The translations under genes were made by a program, and so were the position numbers. From positions 743,282-807,281 of the forward strand of contig PTEX01000273.1 in assembly GCA_003342815.1 (NCBI GenBank): a stretch of 64,000 nucleotides of DNA, read 5' to 3'. The notes below the pieces were generated by a model. It saw only the letters and a list, made by a program, of their open reading frames with translations, did not search any database and was not told the DNA's origin. The stretch is from Eudromia elegans. Taxonomy: Eukaryota > Chordata > Aves > Tinamiformes > Tinamidae. Positions within the stretch are counted from its first letter, which is position 1. Each line of letters starts with the position of its first letter. Shown piece after piece: positions 50,393 through 60,200 of the stretch.

Positions 50393-50802
50393 NNNNNNNN
50401 NNNNNNNNNNNNNNNNNNNNNNNNNNNNNNNNNNNNNNNNNNNNNNNNNNNNNNNNNNNNNNNNNNNNNNNNNNNNNNNNNNNNNNNNNNNNNNNNNNNN
50501 NNNNNNNNNNNNNNNNNNNNNNNNNNNNNNNNNNNNNNNNNNNNNNNNNNNNNNNNNNNNNNNNNNNNNNNNNNNNNNNNNNNNNNNNNNNNNNNNNNNN
50601 NNNNNNNNNNNNNNNNNNNNNNNNNNNNNNNNNNNNNNNNNNNNNNNNNNNNNNNNNNNNNNNNNNNNNNNNNNNNNNNNNNNNNNNNNNNNNNNNNNNN
50701 NNNNNNNNNNNNNNNNNNNNNNNNNNNNNNNNNNNNNNNNNNNNNNNNNNNNNNNNNNNNNNNNNNNNNNNNNNNNNNNNNNNNNNNNNNNNNNNNNNNN
50801 NN
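50393..50802. other. Assembly gap (410 N)
   Basis: Unsequenced bases between a (CTTTT)n array on the left and a T13 run on the right. Both flanks are pyrimidine-rich, so the gap most likely holds more of the same simple repeat that the assembler could not cross. Confidence 0.99.
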
Positions 50803-50815
50803 TTTTTTTTTTTTT
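50803..50815. repeat. T run at right edge of gap
   Basis: About 13 T immediately after the N gap, probably the far end of the pyrimidine repeat. Confidence 0.9.
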
Positions 50816-52458
50816 AAGAACGTGCTCTAAACTGCACATACAGTACAGATAAAGCACAAAAACTGCCTCAAAGCACAGAAATTCTGATCTAAGATGGTAT
50901 TGCCTCTGGCCATTCATCAGCTGCAGATACCTTATCTTTCAGGTGTTGAACCTCTTTCTCTTTCCTGCCACAGCTGTTTATCTACTCTCACATAGCTCCT
51001 GGAGGCAATGATAGTATTCATTGAATTTCTGGCCTAATTTTGGGCTTCCACATTCGTATTTTTTCCTGTTGCTCAAGTAGTTTTGCAAAAGAATTGAGTA
51101 AAGGAGTCATTTGTAATGCTAAGCAAATGGTAGAGTGTATCTTAGCATCAAATGAAGCAATATTCTAATCTGGAACACTCAAAAATGGATTAATACTATT
51201 TCAAATCTCTTAGTTATAAGATGTCCTTCAAAATGTGGCCGTTGAATGGCACAGTACTCACCTTTATGCATGTTTGTTATAATAAAACCCTAATTAGCCA
51301 TAATTTGGCGTTAAAGGGACTGATGCATAAAGGAACTGATTCCATTAGGAATTTGTCCTGGATTAGGGAATGGCTGAGTAAAATGATAGTTTACTGGAGG
51401 TTCTGTTCATGATTTTGGCATTTCAATGTTCTAACTTTAGTAGTGTCATAAGTAAGGAGCATGTTATACCTGCTATTTATTACTCTGATAGATCAGAAAG
51501 ATATTTTTTTCCTAGAAAGAAAATTGCTTTTTCCTAAGAGAATTGGTTTGGAAAAGGAATTTAGCACACAAGAAGATCTGAGGGGTCATGAGTAAAAGAA
51601 ATTACCTACGCAATAGTCTGAATTAACAACTATTAAAATGAGTTACAGGACTGGAAAAGATGCAGTACCTTCCTTTATAATTAGGTGCTTGCTTGTATGA
51701 AGCCTTTGTGAACTTCCTCTGGATCCTTAAGACTGCAACTGCTTAGCAAAATTTAGCATTATGGAAACCTAAGTAGTTGATTGCTTAGGATAACCCATTT
51801 TATTTATTACAATCAAGAAACAATCAGACCTAAGCCCAAATTACAAGAATGAATCTCCTGTAAGCAAAGAGCTTTATCCCACTAAAATACAGGTGCCATT
51901 TGTAAGCTCTGCTGGCTTGTATTTCTTCTATTTGCTAGCAATATATGCATTTTCTTCAGGAATATGTCACATTTTCATGGTAAGAGCTAAACACATCTAA
52001 ATGTCCTATGCTCTGATTTTGTCTATATGTGAGAAGCAATTTCAGAGAAGTGAGCTGGAGCTGAAAAGCAATGATGTCAGGAAGGAGAAAACCATTTCTA
52101 AGGCAGGATTTCTGTGGCAAGACTACCATCTTGTGGCCTTCGTGTATGAGTACGAGCTGAAATCTTGGATTTCATTTTAAAAAATGCATGAAGAAAATAG
52201 TGCTCACTTCTGCTTCTGTTTTTTGTTAGCACTATTAGTCCTTGCACAGGTAAAACTCTTATTCCAGTAGAAGTTGCTCTTTTGAATATAATCAAGGCTA
52301 TTGAATTTGACTTTGCATATGTGGCATAAAAGAATCAGAAAAATTTACAAAAGAGCTATACAAATGTTTTGGAGATACCTTACTAAAGAAGCATCATGAT
52401 TTCACAGCCAGGGTACATTGTAGGAGATACTGTGTGAATGCACAGACCTTAAGAGGAG
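50816..52458. other. AT-rich unique sequence, no gene recognised
   Basis: No gene or transposon was recognised. The stretch at about 51,264-51,412 has an ATTA-rich, low-CpG character seen in many conserved non-coding elements, but this is an impression only. Confidence 0.5.
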
Positions 52459-52714
52459 TGGTTGGGGGAGATGGGATTATTCGATCTGGAGAAGAGGAAG
52501 CTCAGGGGAGACCTGGTTGCTCTCTACAAGGACCCAAATGCAGGTTGTTTTGAGGCAGGACTCCATCTCTTCTCTACAAGAATTACTCATAGGGCCAGAG
52601 GGAATGGCCTCAAGTTGCACCAGGACAGCTTCAGGTTAGATATTAGGGAAAAAATTCTGCATAGAAAGAACGGTGAAGCATTGGAATAGGCTACCCAGGG
52701 AAGTGGTGGAGTCA
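52459..52714 (+). mobile_element. CR1 LINE, internal fragment lacking the 3' tail
   Basis: Sense CR1: a block coding GLFDLEKRKLRGDLVALYKD, then LHLFSTRITHRARGNGLKLH and SFRLDIREKI, then CATTGGAATAGGCTACCCAG and GAAGTGGTGGAGTCA. The similarity stops at the start of the VESPSLE segment, so the last part of ORF2, the 3'UTR and the octamer tail are missing. The frame has decayed (RLDIREKILHRKN). It is an older subfamily than the copies at 21.4 and 38.3 kb. Confidence 0.92.
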
Positions 52715-53289
52715 AGGTCATTTCAATACAGAGAACATTGCTCTTGATCCCCTTACTGTGGAAAGACATCCTTGTCTTTATCTTATTTTAGTATCTGTGC
52801 AAATTATTGTGTTCTGTGTCAAGCGTTTTCCAAGTTTCTCAACTGAAATTACTTTTTTTCCCTTATGAAATCAAGTCTCTGCTAGGAGCACACTGTTCAA
52901 TACATGGATTTTTCGTAGGTGCTATTTTTTTGCCATTTGAATTGTATTTTGTCACCTGATTAAGTTTCAACTTAAATCTCTCGTTGAACTTTAACTATGT
53001 TAAATCATATGTAGGGAGTGACTGTGTTCACCATCTGGGAACAAGCCAACAGGGAACTCTGACACTACATGTGCTATTCACAAAAAATTTAGACAACTGA
53101 AGAGAGTGCACAGAAATTTTCTCAGAAGGTTTCTACTAGGATTTAGGAATATGTCCATGTAAGGAATATGTCCATATAAGTCCATGTGAAGATTGTGGAT
53201 GTTTTACATGACTGCAGAAGGAGCTCTGGAGGGAGGGCTTGTGGCCCAAGCCTACACTCTAAGCAGTGGCTTCTGAGGATGGTGGGCAG
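52715..53289. other. Unique sequence with a small tandem repeat
   Basis: No gene was recognised. It holds a 17-base tandem duplication at 53,145-53,178. The last 80 bases are GC-richer and may be a further decayed part of the adjoining - strand CR1. Confidence 0.5.
53145..53190. repeat. 17-base tandem duplication plus partial copy
   Basis: AGGAATATGTCCATGTA occurs at 53,145-53,161 and again, with one change, at 53,162-53,178. A half copy (AAGTCCATGTGAA) follows. Confidence 0.88.
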
Positions 53290-53980
53290 CTCCCATGGGA
53301 TATCTCCCCAAGAAGTGGATTGCAGAGCCTCCCTGGGCTGTCCATTCCCATGTTTGAACCAGGTTGACAGTGAAATCTTGTTTCTTCCTCTCCAGTGAAA
53401 ATTGCAACTTGGTGCAACTTTAGACAGTTGTCTCTCTTGCTTTCAGCATGGAGCTGTGAGAAGAACCTGACTCTGGCTGTGCCCTCTCTTTCCCAGGAGG
53501 AAGATGAAGGGAGCAGGATGCGGCCCCTTGGCCTTTCTTCTCCAAAGTCAGCCTTGTCAATCTTTCCCTATAGGCCTGTGCTCTGTGTGCCGGCTTGTCT
53601 CGAGGGAGTCTCCGGGCACTCCCTCCAGTGCAGGGAGCTCCAAAATGGACGTGGGTTGCTGTTGTCTGTCTGACGTGTGGAGGAAAGGGGAAATACTGCT
53701 TCCCTCACCTTGCTCTACCTTGACCCTGAGAAGTGGAGATATGGACCAGTCTGGGCAGCTGAAGAAGGTGATAGCTTCAAGCTGCCTTTTAGAAGGCAGC
53801 ATGAAGGTGGACCCAGGCTGCCAGGATCCTGTAATAGCAACTGTCAAAGGTCTTGCTGAAATCTAGACTATGAACATTTGCTGCTTTCACCTTGTGGAGT
53901 GAATAATTTTGTAGCAGAAAGCTGGCCAGGCAAGGTCTTCCTATACAGTTCTTGCAGACGCACCTCACAGTGCAATGGAA
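53290..53980 (-). mobile_element. CR1 LINE, ancient ORF2 copy with RT motif A relic
   Basis: The right part, read on the - strand, gives GRPCLASFLLQNYS, then a degraded spacer, then NVHSLDFSKTFD at about 53,838-53,873. It corresponds to the CR1 segment around LDFSKAFD, whose aspartate is the first catalytic aspartate of the reverse transcriptase. The left part, on the + strand, shows the antisense C-terminal block: GATATCTCCCCAAGAAG, GCAGAGCCTCCCTGGGC and TTGCAACTTGGTGCAACTTT. Between these the sequence is too short for a complete element and heavily mutated, with stops in all frames. It is one of the oldest CR1 relics here. Overlapping + strand frames up to 120 codons are shadows. Both ends are approximate. 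Confidence 0.8.
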
Positions 53981-55508
53981 AAAAAGAGCTTGTGAGTTTA
54001 AGTGTAAAGCCATTACACTTAATCTGTATTCTTGTAAGAACAGGCATTTTTCACTATTTGGCTGGTGTTTATGCTTTTTCTCTAGTCCAACTGGACCAGA
54101 GAAATGAGGGAGAACTGCCTGCAGAATACTGATCACCAGGCTCTTGCAGAATTCTGTTGTGTCGTGTCTTGTCTAAGGACACAATTATCATCTCTAGACT
54201 GACTGTGCATCTCTTCCGACCAAAGATTTAATTACTTCTCAGGGCCTGATTTGATTCATTCGTCTATGGAGAACCTGATATGTATTTCAGATAGCTGCTC
54301 GTTATGACTTTAAAGAAAAAAATAGAGTAATTTTAGGAGTCCTTGAATTTTTCTCAGGCTTGGAAAATATTTCATATGGAGTACAAGGGTAGGCAATATA
54401 TATTGATCAGTGTCACTAGAACATTCAGGTTAATGAAATATGTAATTACAGTGCTAATGATCATTCATTCTCTGAGGCAAATAATTATGAGAGAGAATGT
54501 GTTTTCTTATTAAAAATTAGCCAAGCAGACTAGTTACAATTGCTGCAAATCTGACCGTGCAGTTTTATAATACAGTAGAATCTGAGATTTCACATAATTA
54601 CCCATGGAGAATTATAATTATAAGAAACATTTGTTTCTGTAAGTAAAACATGGCTAGTCATTAGTCTTTTGTTGACAAAATGGCCCCATAGAGCAATAAT
54701 GTTTTTCTGCAGTTTTATTTTATCTGATGCATATTTTTGATTATCACCAGAATGTAATTTGTTAGCTTTTAAGGGAAATCTTACTTTCTCAAAATGGGCT
54801 AAAATAAAAATTAAAGTCAGAATCATCCAAAGCAAAACAACCACCTTATTTCTCCTTATGTCTTCCATTATTAATTTTCTGTGTGTTTTCCCTGTAGCTT
54901 TTGAACTATAGTTACTTTTCTATACTGCAGTATAGAACTGCCCATGTCCTATATGATTTTCTGTTAAATTCAATAGTATATAGCTAACTCAGTTTCAGCT
55001 TGAGAGAGAAAGAATTGGGTTACCAGAAATGCATGATACTGGGCATTTTTAGGGAGATAGATACCATTTCAAAGCATTTAGTTATGAAAAGTGGATTTCT
55101 GTTGCTCTGCAGTGTATTTCAGTTTCCCCAGAGACCTTGTGTCTTGCAGGAATAGTATTGAGCATCAAGAGGATCTTTGATCTGTGCCAAACAGATTATA
55201 TTAAAATAAATCAGTTATATGTGTTCACCACTCTTCAGGGAGCACAAGACCCAAACAAATATCACACAAAAAAAGACTATTTGAAAATCATTTAATGCCT
55301 CCAAGTATCCAGAAAAGCATCTATAGATAATTTAATCTGAAAGTGCAGTTCTTGGAAGACATATATAGTTGACTTAGTTATTGGATGGAATGTTTTTCAT
55401 GTGCCCTTCTCAAAACTATTAAGAAAATGTTGCCTACTTAGATGTCAATACACATCATGCAAGTCTTCCTTCAGAGTAGAACATGAGCCTGTCCAGTGAA
55501 ACCTTTTT
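53981..55508. other. AT-rich unique sequence, no gene recognised
   Basis: No gene was recognised. It contains a perfect 20-base palindrome (54,918-54,937) listed separately. The left end may hold a little more of the neighbouring CR1. Confidence 0.5.
54918..54937. repeat. Perfect 20-base palindrome
   Basis: TTCTATACTGCAGTATAGAA equals its own reverse complement, centred on a PstI-type CTGCAG. It stops abruptly on both sides. Confidence 0.95.
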
Positions 55509-55587
55509 GAATCACAGAATAGTTGAGCTTGGAAGGAACCAGCAGAGAACATCTAGTTCAGCCTTCTGGCTCCCCCACCTTGAGCAG
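55509..55587 (-). mobile_element. CR1 LINE, 3'-end fragment
   Basis: Antisense tail GAATCACAGAATAGTTGAGC, then TTGGAAGGAACCAGCAGAGA, CATCTAGTTCAGCCTTCTGG and TTGAGCAG. It is a very short 5'-truncated copy. Confidence 0.9.
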
Positions 55588-56120
55588 TTTATCAGAGAAG
55601 GGGCAGAGAGGCAACAAGTGGAACTCCTGCTCTACCTAAGGATGATGCAAAATAATATGCTCTACAGGAGCACTAAGACAAGTTGTGAACTATGAAGATT
55701 TGGAAGTACAGGGTCATACCTGAAGTGAGGTGGGGAACAACAGTTCCTGAAAGAGTCCAAATGTTAGCTCAGAAATCCAGAAAATAAATACAAAGCAAGT
55801 AGAGGTTTATTCTGAGCTTAGCAGATTTAAAACTAAGAAGAATAAAAGGGTGCATCCTGGATAGTGATTGTGTGGCAGGGGAATATGCACTGGGGAACAG
55901 GAGAGGCACTAAAGCCTCCTTCAGCGTCCTACCTGTGATGATGAGACTGCTTAGCACCTTTACACACGCTGTCCCCATTACACAGCATGGAAATGTTAGA
56001 TCCTCATGGTTTGCTTTTTAAGAAGACAGCTGTTGCAGCGCTGCCTGCTTTCTGCTGGAGCGTGTGTTAATGTGTGAGCCCTGTGTTAATCTGAATGACC
56101 AGGTACACGCGTGCATTGGC

Positions 56121-56141
56121 CACGTTAACAACGTTAACGTG
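56121..56141. repeat. 9-bp-arm palindrome with GTTAAC half sites
   Basis: CACGTTAAC and GTTAACGTG are exact reverse complements separated by AAC. Each arm holds a GTTAAC and an ACGTT. The 36 bases from 56,106 contain five CpGs in a CpG-poor region. The layout resembles a dimer binding site (HNF1-type sites are paired GTTAAT half sites), but this is not an exact match to a known consensus. Confidence 0.85.
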
Positions 56142-56922
56142 ACACAAAGCAGGTACCAGGCATTAGTGCCTTAATTTCACCTTGCTCAAACAGTTTCATC
56201 TTCTGCTTGCATTCAACAAAAATAAACCTGTTGTGTGTACAGAGTTTGGAATCTCTTTAAACTATCTGCTCTTTTCTGACAAGGAATGTAAGTCTATGAC
56301 AAGGGAGTTATTTGTTGTGCTACTTTCCTTTTTTTGCCTTTAAATTTTCTTTTCGGTAGCATTTTCCTTTACAAATCCTTGTCCACAGAGAATTAGAGCT
56401 CTATGTGTTTCTTGATTTTGCAAGACTAATGAAATCTATAGTTTGAAAAGTGAGCTAAAGGAGCTTTTAAAAGAGAAATCTCCCCCGCCCTCTCCCCTTC
56501 CCTTACTGTGGAAGTCTTTCGATAGGTAATGATCTTTTCTCCCACAGTTGTTTTAATTGCATGCAAATTGGTCATTGATCCACATAAAGTATTGCAGTGC
56601 CTGTTCCCAACTTGACATTAATGAGAAATCCTCACCTTATCCAAGAATCCGATTGCAAATTTTCAAAGTTAGTTGACCTCTAGCAGACTCACATGTCTTA
56701 AATTAGCCATTGCACAGAATCATCTTGCAACCAACTTCTTTTAACGCATGCTACAATGACTTTTTCAGTTCTTGCAACTCATATCATATGAATTCATCAC
56801 ATGTGACTAAGTTTTACTCCATTGATGGAAGCCTTTAGAGTTAAAATGTCATGTGTGTAGTTCCAGAAGTACCATTAGATCAAATGAACTTAACAGTCCT
56901 TGTATGGCACCATTGCTCTGGT

Positions 56923-56975
56923 CATTATTATTTATTTATTTATTTATTCATTCATTTATTTATTTATTTATTTAT
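56923..56975. repeat. (TTTA)n tetranucleotide microsatellite
   Basis: About 13 units with two TTCA variants near the middle. Confidence 0.95.
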
Positions 56976-57222
56976 GCATTCTGGAGTTGTAGTTCATGGT
57001 TCTGCTTACCACCATAGAACCAAGTTTTGCAGACTGCTCAATCCCGAGTAAGGTAAAGCAGTTTTAGCTACATGCATGTGTTTGGTTTTGTTGCTTCACA
57101 ATATGTTTTACTTAATCTTCTGCATCCCTACTCAACCTGCCCTTCCTATAAGTTTCTGTGCTCCCCCCTCTAAAAAGTTGCACAAGATGAGAAGGCAGGT
57201 GTGATCAAATTAACATACAGAG

Positions 57223-57226
<4 letters not shown>

Positions 57227-57281
<55 letters not shown>

Positions 57282-57289
57282 AAAAAAAA
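57227..57289. repeat. (CA)n microsatellite followed by A run
   Basis: About 25 uninterrupted AC units, then about 12-13 A. It is likely polymorphic. Confidence 0.97.
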
Positions 57290-60200
57290 GTTCCAGCAGG
57301 TGCCTTTTTTCCCCTGTTCTGCTTATTTCTCAGCTGTATGTCCCTAAAGTTACTTCTCTGTTGTAACTGTTGCAAGGACTGAGGCCTTCTTGAACTGTTG
57401 GTAAATACTTTCCCTTTTTGTGTTCTCATGTAATGTATCAGTCCATTACTACACATATCCACATTTTTTTCCTTCCTTTTTAAAAGCGGGATGAGTGGAT
57501 GTGACTTTGTTTTTCCTTCTCTTTGCAGTTTTTCTGAACTGTAGATGTCGCTCCAGGGCTGCCCAATCCTTCTGTGCTTCCTTCTTACCCAAGAATATTA
57601 TCAAGTGGGGGAGGAAGATGATCAAGACTTTGCTTACTCCCAAAATATTTATGTTTCTATAGCTTAGTTTGAACATAGAAGAATTACAATAAGAAAATCA
57701 CACTGATTTGCAAAGTTTGCCCCTTGAAAAAACATTGATTTTCCGGTATTTTAGCCGATCAGATAACTTGAATTATCTATTTCAGGTGCTACCATTCCTG
57801 ATAATGCTAATTTTATTGCATCCTGGAGACCTCTGAGTGCCAACAGGTAACTCAGAACTTCTCTTATAATCCCTAGCAAGAGCACTAACCTTGGAGTAGA
57901 GGTTTAGGTTCTTTAAGACAGGTACTTTAGGGGACATCTAGAAATTGAATGCGCTTTGGGAAACAGTTAGGCTGACTGGATCTTATTTTCTCCTTTTCCT
58001 ATCCTCTCATTTTCTGAATCAATAAGGTTTTTATGATACTTTGAAAAGTATCTAAAGTGTGGTAATCTGAGGGATCTAGAGGAAACCAGGTTTGTTAAAG
58101 TCAAAACTTCGTTGTGGATAGCACACCTTATATATGGAACAGAAATTTACTGCTAGTCTGATAAAAAATACTATTGTGATAGAAATACAAGCATCAGGTA
58201 TTAATTAGCCCCATTACAATAATACTACATGCTCCAAAATAATACAGGCAGGCAGGTCTTGATCCCTCCATTGGCAGGGCAAAGCAGCACCTGAGCAAGC
58301 AAATCTTTTATAGTTGTAATGGCAAAATCAGATTTCCTGAGTTATAGAGTACATATATGGATACTCATCCATGGAGATAATAGCTAATGTGATCCTGGAC
58401 ATATAAGTGACAGTAGTTTAGGCAGCCATTTCTGTAGCAACTTTTACTCCTTGTAAGAGGAGGGAGTTTTCTAGCTTTCTGAGGCCTAAACTGGGGTGTT
58501 GCTCTGAATTAGCTGCTGGAAGAGCCTCTTTTTCACTGTACAAGCTCTCAGGTCTCCAGGAACCAGCCCTGCTGTCCCTTCACATCCCCCTGGTGCAGCC
58601 TGACAGGAGCAGGTAGCTCAGGCTGGGACTCATGCACACATATGGGGCTGAAATGGGGGCCTGTGTCTGTGGGCAGGGCATGGGGGAAGAGGGTTCAGGG
58701 AAAGCAGGTCACCATCAGTAAGGCCCGCCAGTGCCTTCAGGGTCCGGATGTGACAAGCCATTGGAAAACTAGCTAGTAAATTAGATGTCAGAAGCCGAGT
58801 GCTGTGAGCACTAACCTGACTTCTTCCAAGAGTTAATCTGTTTCTTCTTAAAATGTTAAAATTGCTGTTACTGAGTTTCAGGTGCATTTATTCTATTTTA
58901 ATTTGCTAAAATTTTGTCCAGGGAAGAATAATGAATGCTAGTTTAAATCCCTGCAGGAGATTCGTGTTTCTATAGGTGCAATGTTTCACACCCCTCTACA
59001 CTATTAACTTTCTCATTCCAATACCTAAAATTGCTTTCTGGAATCTGCCAACAAGTTCAGATGCACTGTTAAATGAATTTCAAGGCATTTGTTAAGATAA
59101 GAATTTGTAGACAGTCTTGACTTCTAAAACAGGAAAAGCAGAATTTGAAGTCTCTCCTTAAGCTGAAGCAAATCAGAGCTTAAAAAGGCTGGTTATATAA
59201 AGTTAGGAAAAGAATCTCTCTTAACTCTATGTTTTTAAATAAGTGGGATCATGGAATGATGCAAAATGTTAGAGCTCCATATACTTTTCTTCTGATACTA
59301 TGTACTGCTTACTTTGGATACCTAATAATATCCTAGTGTTCTGGTTTAACCAAGATGTAGTTGGAGCAACTTCTGTGTTGGCAAGTGGATGACATTTCTG
59401 AATAGAATCTGATATGAAGTATTATCTTGAGTAGAGGTCCTCTCTCTCATTGCATGAATACTTTCAGACAAAGACCAATTGAGATCACACATTAGAGACA
59501 CTTGAACTGATTTACAGTGAGGCAATTAAAAAAGAAAGGGGTCTTCCCTGGTCAGCCTGGTCTGAATGTGAGTCTGCCAAGTGGCCAAATTTGCTGACAG
59601 CAGCAAGACCATTGGCTTGGTGCAGGTTGAACTGACATTCTGTTCTGTTTTGCCTCCGTACCAGGAGATACAATAGTGTGTGGAAAGGTAGAATTTCATT
59701 TCTTTAAGAATACTTCTCAAATAAAATCAGTGTCACCTTTTTAGTTACTTACCTTGTGTGGCCTATACAGTAGTATCGTTTTTCTTCTGTTTCCTCCCAT
59801 ACCAGTCCTTCCCTGTACACTCCACATGAACTCATTTCTTCTTAGTCCATCTTTAAATATAATCAGATTTCAAAAGAATCCCATGAACCCTTATTTCCCT
59901 TCCCCTGCCCTCCGGCACATGGGCTTTGGCCACGGTGCTGCAGCCTAGCTCTGCAGTTGTAGGACTCCGGTGTCACTGGTGGAAAAGACCTGTGAGAAGC
60001 CGGAGACTGGTTCCTCTTGACATGTAAGTTCAGACCTCCCCATTGGGCTCTCCCTGAGCTGCACTGCAGCCATGTCCATGCCTTTTTAGGCCAAGAGGCT
60101 GAAATATTTATTGAGACACTTTAAATTTGATATTAACCCTATCTACAGTTTTGTTTTAATTGTAATAAAATAGTTTAGTAGCAAGAAATTGTTAAGTTAA

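Noticed and set aside
50057..50917. Frames of 226-257 codons
   Set aside because: They consist of the (CTTTT)n repeat and the N gap.
53186..53866. A set of + strand frames up to 120 codons in GC-richer DNA, looking like a gene
   Set aside because: The region is an antisense, ancient CR1. The true similarity is on the - strand (LDFSKTFD).
57205..57462. 85-codon - strand frame with a VCVCVC run
   Set aside because: It is a (CA)n microsatellite translated.
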